Shown piece by piece: positions 33,502 to 45,312 of a DNA stretch of 64,000 nt. The translations under genes were made by a program, and so were the position numbers. The notes below the pieces were generated by a model. The model worked only from the letters and a program-made list of their open reading frames with translations. It was not told the DNA's origin and made no database searches. The DNA comes from Abyssibacter profundi (GTDB lineage Bacteria > Pseudomonadota > Gammaproteobacteria > Nevskiales > OUC007): NCBI RefSeq assembly GCF_003151135.1, contig NZ_QEQK01000010.1, positions 62,001 to 126,000 of the forward strand, written 5' to 3'. Every line of letters starts with the position of its first letter. Positions within the stretch are counted from its first letter, which is position 1.

Positions 33502-34740
33502 TCAACCGCTGGCGCGTAATCGCTTGGTCTGTCGCACACCGGACGCCGTACCTACCAGACTGCACAGAAACGCCTTGAGACCGGACTCATTGGGCTTGGG
33601 CTGCTTGCCGCGGCCAATGCGCCTTAGCTGTCGGGTGTACCAGGTGACTTCCATGATCGCCATACGGTCCACCGGACCGATGCCCGTCTTGATCGGCCGC
33701 ACACGCTGCAGCGGGTCCTGACCGGCCAGCAAGCGGCGGGACACCTCGGGCTCGATGGCCAGCAGCCGGGCGATGCCACAGAGGTCCAGCGACCCCGATT
33801 CCAGCGCAGCGCTCATGCCAGCATGGGTGCGGAAACCGCCGGTGACCATCAACGGCGTGTCCGGAATTCGGGCCCGCACCTGATCGGCGAAATCGAGGAA
33901 ATAGGCCTCGCGTTCGCGGGTGGATGCACGCACGCCGGTCATCGCCGGCGCCTCGTAGGTACCGCCGGAGATCTCGATCAGCGCGATCCCAGCGTCGGCC
34001 AGCGCGGCCATGACATCCAGGGATTCTTCTTCCGTGAAACCGCCGCGCTGGAAGTCCGCCGAGTTCAGCTTGATACCGATGGGGAAATCCGGAGCGGTGG
34101 CCGCTCGCATGGCGGCCAAGACTTCCAATACGAAGCGCCTGCGGTTTTCCGGGCTGCCGCCCCATTCGTCCGCGCGCTGGTTGGTTTTCGGTGACAGGAA
34201 CTGGCTGACCAGATAGCCATGGGCCCCATGGATTTGCACGCCGGAAAAGCCAGCCTGATAGCAGATCTCGGCGGCCCGGCCGTAGCGGGCGATCAAGTCC
34301 TTGATCTCATCACCCGTCAGCTCACGCGGCGTCTCGAAGTAAGCCTGCATCGCCTTGTTAAACGGCACGGCCGAGGGCGCGACCGTTTCCTGGTTCAGGC
34401 CTTTGGGACACTGCCGTCCCGGGTGGTTCAACTGCACCCAGATCTGACCGCCACCCGACTTGCCGGCCTCGGCCCAGGCACGCAGGGTATCCAGATCTCG
34501 GTCATCCTCGATGACCACATTGCCCGGCTCGCCCAAGGCCTTGCGATCAATCATCACATTGCCGGTGATAATGAGCCCCGTCCCACCTTGGCCCCAACGA
34601 CGATACAACTCCACCAGTTCAGGCGTGGCTCGGTTATCCATCGTCCCCAGCGCCTCGCTCATCGCCGACTTGGCAATACGGTTTGGCAGGCGGCTGCCAT
34701 TGGGCAGCTCGAAGGGCGTGTTCAAGGTGATCTGGCTCAT
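33502..34740 (-). CDS. NADH:flavin oxidoreductase / Old Yellow Enzyme family
   Basis: 412 aa from ATG 34740 (MSQITLNTPFELPNGSRLPN); the frame to 34824 is unsupported. TIM-barrel landmarks are NRIAKSAMSEAL, WVQLNHPGRQCP, GVQIHGAHGYLVSQFLSP with NQRADEWGG, and a C-terminal VTGGFRTHAGM. The GAHGYL and NQR(T/A)D motifs bind FMN and substrate. The family reduces activated alkenes or acts as NADH oxidase; a [4Fe-4S] cluster domain is absent at this length. Substrate unknown. Confidence 0.85.
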   Translation of the reverse strand: MSQITLNTPFELPNGSRLPNRIAKSAMSEALGTMDNRATPELVELYRRWGQGGTGLIITGNVMIDRKALGEPGNVVIEDDRDLDTLRAWAEAGKSGGGQIWVQLNHPGRQCPKGLNQETVAPSAVPFNKAMQAYFETPRELTGDEIKDLIARYGRAAEICYQAGFSGVQIHGAHGYLVSQFLSPKTNQRADEWGGSPENRRRFVLEVLAAMRAATAPDFPIGIKLNSADFQRGGFTEEESLDVMAALADAGIALIEISGGTYEAPAMTGVRASTREREAYFLDFADQVRARIPDTPLMVTGGFRTHAGMSAALESGSLDLCGIARLLAIEPEVSRRLLAGQDPLQRVRPIKTGIGPVDRMAIMEVTWYTRQLRRIGRGKQPKPNESGLKAFLCSLVGTASGVRQTKRLRASG

Positions 34741-34796
34741 GCGTCTAGCGGCTCCTGAATCGGGTCTACGCCTCCCGACACCGAACGCAGCGTCGC

Positions 34797-34830
34797 GGGC
34801 GGACGGGATTGTGGCATGTCCCATCCGCCC
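34797..34830. repeat. Inverted repeat between katG and the flavin oxidoreductase gene
   Basis: GGGCGGACGGG (34797-34807) and CCCATCCGCCC (34820-34830) pair at 10 of 11 positions around a 12-base spacer, in the 237-base gap. It could be the end of the katG transcript (no T-tract) or an operator for the downstream gene. Confidence 0.35.
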
Positions 34831-34977
34831 CTGCCTTGACCCTCAGATTCGTGCTAACGCCAGTCCGGTCAAGCCGGTCGGCGGGCCAGCGATCTACCAC
34901 CAGCCACCCTGCCATGAGCATCGCGTTGTGCCCCCCAGCACTGATCCGCCGCTGTCCCAACGCACAGACACAACCCG

Positions 34978-37287
<2,310 letters not shown>

Positions 37288-37364
37288 GTCAGCCTAACCC
37301 GCGTCCATCTGATGCTGCGCCCGTCGACCCAGGCGGCGCAAGGCAATGATCGTTGCCCTCTCGA

Positions 37365-38267
37365 TCACACGCGCTGCCGCCGCGACGGCGCAACCGGTTG
37401 CTGGCTGAACGCACCGATCATCGGCGTGCCATGCGCACGCATGATCGGCTCGATCTCACGATGCAGGGCGTGATAGCGATAAAACGGTACGCGGGGAAAC
37501 AGATGGTGGATGGAGTGCAGGTTCTGGCCCAGCCAGAACCACTCGAAGGGGCGCATCCAGGCCGGCATCAGCAGGCTGTTGGTGTTTCGCCAACGTGTCG
37601 GCTCCCGATACGGCGCATGGGGACGATAGGCGAACCAGTACGCCGTAAAGAATGCCCCAGCCAGATAGCCGATCAGCAGCAGCCAGCCTGCCCCAGGACG
37701 GGTGACCAGCAGTAGAAATCCGAGCCGCCAACCCAGCGCCACGGTTGTTTCGACGACGTAGATGGCTTGCTCGCGGCGCGACAGCCCGCTCCAGTGCCCC
37801 CGAAACAAGAAGCTGTTCTGTACCCAGAGAAACTGCAGCCCCGTCCGGATCAGAGCAACCAGGCCATCGCCCATGGTGCGAACCACGTAATCAGGGTCTT
37901 TGTCCGGCTGGTTGGTGTAGCGGTGGTGGGTGAAATGTTCCACCGTGTGCGTGGAGTACGGCACCATAATCAACGGTGCCACGGCATAGCCGCACAGGTC
38001 GTTGACCCACTTAAGACCCGCCTGCTGCCCGTGGATGTTGCCGTGCGCGGCCTCATGCAGCGGCGTGTATGAGAAGTAGGTCGCGACCGCGTACACCACA
38101 ATGGCCGCCCAAAGCGGCATGACACCGGCGGCGAATAACACCAAATTGCCAACAAACACGACCAGCGTGGCCGCCGTGAACAACACGGTCGGCCATGCGA
38201 AATGGCCCATGTGGCGTTTGGCTGCGGATATCGCCTGACGGTTCAGGGCAGATAATTCTTCGCTCAT
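37365..38267 (-). CDS. Membrane fatty-acid desaturase
   Basis: 300 aa from ATG 38267; the ATG at 38273 touches the AGGAG Shine-Dalgarno, so the second ATG, 6 bases away, is preferred. Three histidine boxes bind the di-iron site: HEAAH, EHFTHHRY and NLHSIHHLFPR. Four to five transmembrane segments can be drawn. It introduces a double bond into a membrane acyl chain or a carotenoid-like substrate. The divergent AraC gene 116 bases away is a probable regulator. Confidence 0.85.
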   Translation of the reverse strand: MSEELSALNRQAISAAKRHMGHFAWPTVLFTAATLVVFVGNLVLFAAGVMPLWAAIVVYAVATYFSYTPLHEAAHGNIHGQQAGLKWVNDLCGYAVAPLIMVPYSTHTVEHFTHHRYTNQPDKDPDYVVRTMGDGLVALIRTGLQFLWVQNSFLFRGHWSGLSRREQAIYVVETTVALGWRLGFLLLVTRPGAGWLLLIGYLAGAFFTAYWFAYRPHAPYREPTRWRNTNSLLMPAWMRPFEWFWLGQNLHSIHHLFPRVPFYRYHALHREIEPIMRAHGTPMIGAFSQQPVAPSRRQRV

Positions 38268-38383
38268 GCTCATCTCCTTTCGCGCCGAATCACAGCCAGC
38301 CTAGTGGCGGCCAATACGCCAGGACAGAGCGAACCCGGTCAGCCTTGCCGCATTTTCGGCCAGCCGGTCTAGACTGCAGGCGT

Positions 38384-39424
38384 ATGAACCGCCCGCAGAC
38401 CAGCGACCCGATCCTCCACCCCGTGGCCATTGCTCAGGTCATGATCAACTTTGCCGTGGCGCAAGGAGCAGACGCCGCAACCTGCCTGGCCGGCACCGGC
38501 ATTGATGAATCGACACTGGCATCGGCCGAGGCGTTGATCACCCGCGAGCAGGAAATGCGGCTGATGGAAAACCTCATGCTCGCGCTACCGGACGTGCCGG
38601 CGCTGGGTTTTGAGCTGGGCCTGCAGTACAGCATCGCCACTTTTGGCAGCTGGGGCTTTCTGATGCGCACCTCGCGCAACCTGCAGGAGGCCATCAAACG
38701 CACGCTGAACTTCCTACCGCTCAGCACGGCCTACTGCCAAATTCAGCTGATTCGCGAGCCCGGCACCATTGGCGTGGCGTTTCAAGCCGACCGGATTCCG
38801 CGCCAACTGCGCACCACCATGTTGGAACGCGACATGGCCACTGCGATCCAGCTGCTGCGCGAGATGGGCTTGGCCGGCATCCCCTTGCAGGCCTTGACCT
38901 TTGCCCACCAGGCGCCCGCGTATGCAGACCGGCTTGAGGCGCTGGCCGGCATTCGCCCGATATTTGACTACCCCCGCCACAGCTTGCTGCTTAGCCGCGC
39001 CGACGCCGAACGGCCGCTACCCACTTACGATGCGCAGCTCGTTAGCCTGCTGGAAGACCAGTGCCGCCAGCAGTTGGCACGCCGCCAGCCCGGCGGGTGG
39101 GTTGCCCGCACACGCCAACAGATGCTGGGCCCGCAAGGCTTCACGACGTCCATCGAGACCATCGCCCAAGCGCTGAACCTGTCGACGCGCAGCCTCCGGC
39201 GCCGGCTTGAAGCCGAAGGCACCGGCTTTCGCGAACTCCTCGAACAGGAACGACAGCAACTAGCCTGTCAGCTACTGAGCAACACGCGGATGACGCTCGA
39301 CGAAATCGCCGTGCATCTGGGCTACGGCGACACCTCCAGCTTCACCCGGGCGTTTCGACGCTGGTTTGGTGAAGCGCCAGGGGTTTATCGATCACGCGAG
39401 TCAACGCCGGGTGCAACTGAATGA
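38384..39424 (+). CDS. AraC-family regulator with Arabinose_bd-type N-domain
   Basis: 346 aa from ATG 38384; the frame to 38195 overlaps the desaturase and is unsupported. The N-terminal 200 residues resemble the ligand domain of OruR/ArgR-like AraC proteins. The C-terminal double HTH has IAQALNLSTRSLRRRLEAEG and IAVHLGYGDTSSFTRAFRRWFG. It faces the desaturase across the 116-base promoter gap, as these regulators often do with lipid-metabolism genes. The ligand cannot be named. Confidence 0.87.
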   Translation: MNRPQTSDPILHPVAIAQVMINFAVAQGADAATCLAGTGIDESTLASAEALITREQEMRLMENLMLALPDVPALGFELGLQYSIATFGSWGFLMRTSRNLQEAIKRTLNFLPLSTAYCQIQLIREPGTIGVAFQADRIPRQLRTTMLERDMATAIQLLREMGLAGIPLQALTFAHQAPAYADRLEALAGIRPIFDYPRHSLLLSRADAERPLPTYDAQLVSLLEDQCRQQLARRQPGGWVARTRQQMLGPQGFTTSIETIAQALNLSTRSLRRRLEAEGTGFRELLEQERQQLACQLLSNTRMTLDEIAVHLGYGDTSSFTRAFRRWFGEAPGVYRSRESTPGATE

Positions 39425-39934
39425 GCAGAGCGCCGGGGCCTGTAGACAGCACCATCCGGCCGCCTGGACGGACAGGCCCCGGGACCAATGAGCCATTAGG
39501 GAAAACACCGTGGCGGCCATCGGCGGCTGGGTGAGGCATTGGGACGACGAGTACACGGCGAACAATCTCACTCGCCTTACCGGATTCATCGGACCCAAGC
39601 CGGTCAGGCCTTCGCCCGAGGCAATCTCAAGCAACCCATGACGACGCAACTCGCGTAGAAGTTCACCGTTGAAACGCGGCCCTGCAACGCTCCGGCTGCC
39701 CTCTCTTCGACGAGGCTTGCTGATCATTGATCAAGCCTTCCAAGGCAGCGTCAACTTCGATCAATCGGTACAAGCCAGACTCCGATGAAGCTTGTTCTTA
39801 TACGCGTTGCCCGAGGCCTGCCCCGCGTATAAGGTCACCTCTTCAGATGGGCACTCAAGACCCATTCTAAACGGTGCCCTCGGCTCGCCTTGCAGCGATG
39901 CTGAGTTCAGCGACTAGCGAGGAGAACGCTCAAC
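39425..39934. other. 510-base intergenic region
   Basis: Between the AraC gene and the acyl-ACP-reductase-like gene. It contains the inverted repeat described separately at 39797-39833 and a palindrome-like TGATCATTGATCA at about 39720. A minus-strand frame (39401-39727) has no recognisable protein character. Most of the rest shows nothing I can name. Confidence 0.45.
39797..39833 (+). promoter_or_regulatory. Operator-like inverted repeat
   Basis: CTTATACGCG (39797-39806) and CGCGTATAAG (39824-39833) are perfect 10-bp arms around a 17-base spacer, 101 bases before the reductase-like start. There is no T-tract, and the half-site spacing (27 bases centre to centre, about 2.6 helical turns) fits a dimeric or tetrameric repressor site better than a terminator. 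Confidence 0.5.
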
Positions 39935-42025
39935 ATGAAACACGTCGTCAGCGTCACGATGGGATCGTCCACCAACGATTTCACGTTCGAGACCGATTTT
40001 CTTGGCCAGCCATTCACTGTCAGCCGGGTCGGCGCAGACGGAGATGAATCGCAGGCTTGGGAGTTGCTGCGTCGTCATCAGGCCAAGGCCGACGCCATCG
40101 GCCTCGGTATGATTCGCGACCACCACGATGTCGGCACCCGGCGCATCGTGCACGCCGACACCGAGCGCATGCTGGGCGTGGTCACGCGTGTGCCGGCCAC
40201 CACCGGAGCCGCCCTACGTCGCCTGCTCCAGGTGCGAGCGGTTCGCCACGTGCAGAAGCAACTGGGCAACTTTTTCAACAACAACAAGGTGTTGTTCCTG
40301 TCGGGCGTGGTCAATTACGACATGGCCGTCGCCATGGCGGACTACACGCCCAACCTGCGCTTTGCCGACGCCGTGCTCCAAACCGGCGCACCCAAAATGC
40401 TGACCTCGCTGAATCAGCTTGAGGTCTTTGCCCGAGGTGCCCGGCTGGCCGAATCCGTCCTCCCACTTCGGACCCTGTCGACGGTCATGCCCGGGCTGTC
40501 GGCGGTGAAAAGCAGCCTCGTGCGTAAGCAGATCCGCGACTCCCATACGGTGGTTGGTACCTTCGATGATCTGAAACAGTTCATGGAGGACGGCGCGCTC
40601 AAGGACAAGACGGTCATCACCTCGGCGGTCGACGACGAACGGTTCGCCGCCTTCAAGCGCTGGGAAGCCAACCTGGTCGTCGATGTTTCACCAACGCTGT
40701 TCGACCACGTCGTCGGCACCAACACCATCCAAGCCATGATTCTCGCGGCATTGAATATGTCCAGCGAAGAGCTGGCGGATGCCGACCTTGAAGACATTAT
40801 TCGCGAACTGGCGATTAAACCGCGCCTGCTGCATCCGACCGGCGAGTTCCGCAACATTCGCCGCTTTGCCTTTGTGATTCATCCGCTCAGCCAGGAGTAC
40901 ATCACCAAGGGCTTCCCGCTGCCCAAAGCGACACCAAAGGTCGTGATGGACAAGGTCGAGCAGGCCGCCGCGCACATGCCGCCGATGGTGTACTCGAAAA
41001 TGTCGAACATCGTCTCTCCGGCCGGAGCCGAGGCTGAAGGCTGGCTGATCACGGTGGGTGGAACACCCCGGGAAATGCTCGCTCGCAGCCCCGAATTCAC
41101 CTACCGTCGTCTGCTCATGGCGGCCAGCATGGCGCAGAAAATGGGCGCGCAGATCATCGGCCTGGGTGCATTCACCAAAGTGGTCGGCGATGCGGGCGTC
41201 ACGGTCGCTCGCAGGGCTGAGATTCCTGTCACAACCGGTAACAGCTACTCGGCATCAGGCGCGCTTTGGGCCGCCGCCGATGCGGTCCGACGTATGGGCC
41301 TGGTCAAGATCAACAAGAACCAGAAGATCGCCGGGAAGACCATGGTCGTCGGCGCGACCGGCTCCATCGGCTCCGTCAGCGCCCGATTGCTCGCGATGGC
41401 CGTGGACGAGGTGTACCTGGCCGGCCGCAACATGAAAAAGCTAGAAGCCTTGAAGGCCTCCATGCTCAAGGACACGCCGCAGGCCAAGATCGTGGCCACC
41501 ACGAACTACGAAGACCACCTCCACGAAATGGACATGATCGTCACGTCCACTTCGGGGGCTGGTAAGAAAATTCTGGATATCACCAAGGTCAAACCCGGCT
41601 GCGTCATCACCGACGTCGCCCGCCCGCTTGATCTACCGCCAGAAGAAGTGGCCAAGCGACCCGACGTGCTGGTCATCGAATCCGGAGAAATCGAGCTACC
41701 CACCGACGTCAAGATGAAGGACATCGGCCTGCCGCCCAACGTGATTTACGCCTGCCTGGCGGAAACCATCGTGCTGGCACTCGAAGGACGTTTCGAGGTC
41801 TTCACCATTGGCCGCGACACCGAATGGGAGAAGGTCAAGGAAATCTACAAATTGGGCCTCAAGCACGGGATGAAGCTCGCGGCGATCTCGGGTGTCAACG
41901 GCGTCTTCACTGACGAGGACATCGCCGAGGTCAAGCGGCTGGCACTCGAGGCGCGCAAAAACTGGACGCCAGGCCAAGCCACCCGCAGCCGACCAGAGAG
42001 TCGCAAGAAAGACGCTGCCGCCTAG
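39935..42025 (+). CDS. Long acyl-ACP-reductase-like NAD(P)-binding protein
   Basis: 696 aa. Residues about 305-460 resemble the middle of cyanobacterial acyl-ACP reductase (FAFVIHPLSQEY, PGR-like block, AQKMGAQIIGLGAFTKVV, VTTGNSYSASGALWAA), and a Rossmann fold starts at about 470 (VVGATGSIGS). The first 300 residues match nothing I know. The cysteine that follows TTGN in the cyanobacterial enzyme is not conserved here, so thioester reduction is uncertain. AGGAG lies 10 bases before the ATG. The next gene is an Fe-alcohol dehydrogenase. Confidence 0.68.
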   Translation: MKHVVSVTMGSSTNDFTFETDFLGQPFTVSRVGADGDESQAWELLRRHQAKADAIGLGMIRDHHDVGTRRIVHADTERMLGVVTRVPATTGAALRRLLQVRAVRHVQKQLGNFFNNNKVLFLSGVVNYDMAVAMADYTPNLRFADAVLQTGAPKMLTSLNQLEVFARGARLAESVLPLRTLSTVMPGLSAVKSSLVRKQIRDSHTVVGTFDDLKQFMEDGALKDKTVITSAVDDERFAAFKRWEANLVVDVSPTLFDHVVGTNTIQAMILAALNMSSEELADADLEDIIRELAIKPRLLHPTGEFRNIRRFAFVIHPLSQEYITKGFPLPKATPKVVMDKVEQAAAHMPPMVYSKMSNIVSPAGAEAEGWLITVGGTPREMLARSPEFTYRRLLMAASMAQKMGAQIIGLGAFTKVVGDAGVTVARRAEIPVTTGNSYSASGALWAAADAVRRMGLVKINKNQKIAGKTMVVGATGSIGSVSARLLAMAVDEVYLAGRNMKKLEALKASMLKDTPQAKIVATTNYEDHLHEMDMIVTSTSGAGKKILDITKVKPGCVITDVARPLDLPPEEVAKRPDVLVIESGEIELPTDVKMKDIGLPPNVIYACLAETIVLALEGRFEVFTIGRDTEWEKVKEIYKLGLKHGMKLAAISGVNGVFTDEDIAEVKRLALEARKNWTPGQATRSRPESRKKDAAA

Positions 42026-42188
42026 ACCCGGCGGCTCTGGCGGCGAGCCCATCCCAGGCGTGGTGAAGGAAGCGCTGATGGGTTCGCACACCAAGACGGA
42101 GCCGGTTTTCGCGCGCGCTCAGGCAGGGTGAATGCCGCTGGGTCGTTCCAACTTAGTCAGCGACAACGGCGCACCAGCGGCGCCACAT

Positions 42189-42217
42189 ACCGAGTAAAAA
42201 AGAGGCGGTAAACCGCC
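42189..42217 (-). terminator. Terminator-like hairpin on the minus strand
   Basis: GGCGGT/ACCGCC at 42204-42217 is followed on the minus strand by TC and T6. No minus-strand gene ends here, so it would only stop antisense RNA or be part of the 234-base leader of the alcohol dehydrogenase. Confidence 0.3.
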
Positions 42218-42259
42218 GACGAAAGCCCACGGCTCATTAACTGGGGAGAGACCACCATC

Positions 42260-43567
42260 ATGGCGAGCGCGACACCACGATCTTTCATTGCCCGTTTAAC
42301 CGAGCCTTACGTCCACGGGGTTTCGATGAAAGGGCTTAAGGCGGCCACAGCGGTCCTGCCGTTCAAGTGGCCCAAGACTTTTGAGGGGGATTCGCCGTCG
42401 GTCGAGATGTGCCGTTACATCGTGGAGAAAGGCTGGCATCAATCCGTGCTGTTCATCTCTAGCAAGACGCCGGTCCGGACCGGCCTGATCCAACCCATGG
42501 TCGACGTGCTGGAAGCGGGTGGTATCAAGGTGACCGTTTACGACAACGTGCAACCTGACCCGACCGTGGAACAGATTGAGGCGACCGTCGATGTGCTGCG
42601 CGCCAACCAGTGCGATGGCGTAATCGCGCTCGGGGGCGGCTCCGTGATCGATGCCGCTAAGGCGGTCGCGGCCCGAGGCAAAAACCCCAAACGCAGCATC
42701 ATGGACATGACCGGTATGTTCCGTGTCATGCGCGGCATGTTGCCGCTGTATGCGGTGCCGACCACCGCCGGGACCGGGTCGGAAGTCACCATCGCCGCCG
42801 TGGTGACCGATACCAAAGGCCAGCGCAAGTTGCCGATGCTCGACCCGCGCCTGATGCCGCGCCTAGCCGCGTTGGACGGCAGCTTGATGCTCGGCGTGCC
42901 CCAGCATGTGACCGCGGCCACCGGCATGGACGCCCTGACCCATGCCGTCGAAGCCTTTATCAGCGGCAATGCCATGGACCGCACCGATGTGCTGGCCCTG
43001 GAAGCCGTCAAGCTCATCATGGCCAACCTGGAAACGGCGTTTGAAGATGGCAGCAACCTTGAAGCCCGGCAGGCCATGGCACGGGCATCACACCTCGCCG
43101 GCAAGGCCTTTACACAGGCGGGCGTCGGTTACGTGCATGCAATCGCCCACAACTTCGGCGCGCTTTATCACGTGCCCCACGGTCGAGCGAACGCGATTGT
43201 CATGCCTTACGTGCTCGACTACTCCAAATCCAAATGTGCCAAACGCCTGGCGCGGCTCGCACGCGAGGCCGGCATTGGTGACGAGGTCATGAGCGCAGAT
43301 GAGCGCGCCAGCCTGTTCATTGCCCGTATCCGCGAGATGAATGAGCGATTCGGCATTCCGGACCACGTGGAAGCGTTGAAGGAAGAGGACATCCCCCGCA
43401 TTGCTCGGGCTGCCCGGGCCGAAGCCCGCTGGACCTACGCCGTGCCGCGCTACATGCGTCGCCATACGGCCGAGTGGATTGTTTCGAAGATGCTGCCGAA
43501 TGCGCCCGACCGTCCACAGCCGGATGAGCCAGACGTGCCGGGGACCGAGGAGACTACGTCGGACTGA
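42260..43567 (+). CDS. Iron-containing alcohol dehydrogenase
   Basis: 435 aa. Group III ADH features are GGGSVIDAAKAVA (NAD), PTTAGTGSEVT, GMDALTHAVEAFIS and the Fe-ligand block HAIAHNFGALYHVPHGRAN. About 40 extra residues at each end flank the core; the C-terminal tail is Pro/Asp/Glu-rich. It interconverts aldehydes and alcohols. Gene order suggests it reduces the aldehyde made by the upstream protein, giving a fatty alcohol, but the direction is inferred. GGGGAGAG lies about 11 bases upstream. Confidence 0.87.
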   Translation: MASATPRSFIARLTEPYVHGVSMKGLKAATAVLPFKWPKTFEGDSPSVEMCRYIVEKGWHQSVLFISSKTPVRTGLIQPMVDVLEAGGIKVTVYDNVQPDPTVEQIEATVDVLRANQCDGVIALGGGSVIDAAKAVAARGKNPKRSIMDMTGMFRVMRGMLPLYAVPTTAGTGSEVTIAAVVTDTKGQRKLPMLDPRLMPRLAALDGSLMLGVPQHVTAATGMDALTHAVEAFISGNAMDRTDVLALEAVKLIMANLETAFEDGSNLEARQAMARASHLAGKAFTQAGVGYVHAIAHNFGALYHVPHGRANAIVMPYVLDYSKSKCAKRLARLAREAGIGDEVMSADERASLFIARIREMNERFGIPDHVEALKEEDIPRIARAARAEARWTYAVPRYMRRHTAEWIVSKMLPNAPDRPQPDEPDVPGTEETTSD

Positions 43568-43670
43568 TCCCCCATCCGCGCAGGTCGAAACAGATGACGT
43601 CACTGCCGAGGATCATGCGGATGGCGGCGTGCGGCCGCCTGGACCGACACATCAGCGGATCAATCAGCCG

Positions 43671-45272
43671 TCACGGAAAGCACCCCGACGGCGTGGTCGG
43701 TGACTGCGAGCGCACACCGGCACAAAGCAGTTCGGTGGAGGTGGCATCCATGGCGGTCGCGATGCGGGCTGCGCTGCGAATCTCGGCAGCCATGCGGGCA
43801 TAGTCGACCTTCTCGACATGCTGGTTCTCCGCGAAGGACAGCATCATGTTCGGCCCGGTGATGTAAGAGGCATTCGGCACACCCGCCGCATTCAACGGGC
43901 TGCCGACACCGAAGTAGATCACCCCGATGGGGCGATTGACGAAGACCCGCCGCAGGTCTTCCGCCTGCACTGCAGCAGTCATCAACGCCTGGACCACATT
44001 GTCGGTGCCGTACCAGACCCCCGGCTCGTACTCGCCGCTAGGGTGAAAGCCCTGCTCGTCATCCAGCCATTCGGGCTGGCCGAGATGTTCCATGGTCAGG
44101 GATGCGACAGAACGGCCGATCAGTTCCTGGTAGCGGCTGATGAAGCCCGCGGTATCGCCGCCGAATCCGTTGTGAAAATGGCCGGGCATCATCACAAAGG
44201 TCATCGTGCGCTGGCGGCATTGTTGGGGAAGCGAGGCGAAATAGCGTGCCAGGGCGAGTATCCCCAGTGTGCCGTTCTCCTGCGAGGCGCTGGTACCGTC
44301 CGTGTGGGTGTTGAACAGCATGACCTCGTCAGGACGCGTGCCCGGCAAAGTGGCGATGACGATATCCGTTTCGGCGTCGGGGTCGCGCTCGACCAGCAGC
44401 TCCAGGCGCACCTCTGCACCGTCGGCAATAGCGGCTTTGAGCTGGTCGCCCGTCGCGCGGTCCACATAAAGCGTTGGCAGCCCCTGGCTGTCGGCCGGGT
44501 TGGTCAGAAACGGCGTGTACTGCCCGGCTGCATTCTCGGCAGATGCGTCGTAGGACACGATGGCTGCCACGGCCCCGGCATCACGTGCCAGCCCAACTGA
44601 CACCTGTTCCTGGGGCGTCAGGAACGACACCGAAGCCCGCCGGTAGGGCGTGGCCGGCGTCATGGTGTTGTCGGGGTCGTGCACATAGCTGGTCGTGGAG
44701 TACAGCAGGGCCAGGGTCAGCGGTAACTGGTCCTCTTCGTAGATCACAACCGTGTTGCTAAAGTCGCCCAGCAGAAAATCCTGTGGCAGCCCGGCTCCGG
44801 CATCGGCCAGCCGCCCGACCACGCCGCCGTCCGGCGTATAACCCGAGTAGGGATAAAAGCTTGCGACGGGGATCGGCGTTTCAACGCCGTCGACGATTAA
44901 GGTCAAGCTGTAGTCGTGGTGATGCCACCACTCCAGCGACATCGGATCACGCTCGACGCTCAGCCCATACGACGCCAGCTCCTCCGCCAGAAAATCGTGC
45001 CAGGCCGCCAACGCAGGGCTGCCCGTGAACCGGGGCCCGCGCTCGACCATGCGACGCTGCCAGATTTCCAGCAAGGCTTCGTCCGGGAGTCGATCCGCCA
45101 AGACCTCAGCTGCGGTCGTCAGATCACCGGGCTCCGGACAGGCAACCGGCTCGGCAGGCGGGGCTGGCGCATCCGGCCCGGCCGAAGAATTGCTTTGACC
45201 GCAGGCCGTCAGCAGCAGACCCGCGGCCACCAGCGCGGCGGCGCCCGCGTGGCAATGGTTTGGCATCCCCAT
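43671..45272 (-). CDS. M28-like metallopeptidase lipoprotein
   Basis: 533 aa from ATG 45272 (MGMPNHCHAGAAALV); the frame to 45422 is unsupported. Lipobox LLTAC. A PA-type insert is suggested around AGAVAAIVSYD. The M28-like core has FNTHTDGTSASQENGTLGILALARY, where the family usually has HxD...G(A/T)xDNASG, so one metal ligand differs, and the normal EE-G pair is not visible. It may be an aminopeptidase or glutaminyl-cyclase-type enzyme of the envelope with altered or lost activity. Confidence 0.72.
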   Translation of the reverse strand: MGMPNHCHAGAAALVAAGLLLTACGQSNSSAGPDAPAPPAEPVACPEPGDLTTAAEVLADRLPDEALLEIWQRRMVERGPRFTGSPALAAWHDFLAEELASYGLSVERDPMSLEWWHHHDYSLTLIVDGVETPIPVASFYPYSGYTPDGGVVGRLADAGAGLPQDFLLGDFSNTVVIYEEDQLPLTLALLYSTTSYVHDPDNTMTPATPYRRASVSFLTPQEQVSVGLARDAGAVAAIVSYDASAENAAGQYTPFLTNPADSQGLPTLYVDRATGDQLKAAIADGAEVRLELLVERDPDAETDIVIATLPGTRPDEVMLFNTHTDGTSASQENGTLGILALARYFASLPQQCRQRTMTFVMMPGHFHNGFGGDTAGFISRYQELIGRSVASLTMEHLGQPEWLDDEQGFHPSGEYEPGVWYGTDNVVQALMTAAVQAEDLRRVFVNRPIGVIYFGVGSPLNAAGVPNASYITGPNMMLSFAENQHVEKVDYARMAAEIRSAARIATAMDATSTELLCAGVRSQSPTTPSGCFP

Positions 45273-45312
45273 GGTGCAATCTTGTTGTGTGTCTCCTGAC
45301 ACCCAGACTAGA

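Noticed and set aside
39401-39727. 108-aa minus-strand open frame in the gap after the AraC gene
   Set aside because: No Shine-Dalgarno, no domain pattern, and it overlaps the AraC stop region; probably a chance frame in GC-rich DNA.
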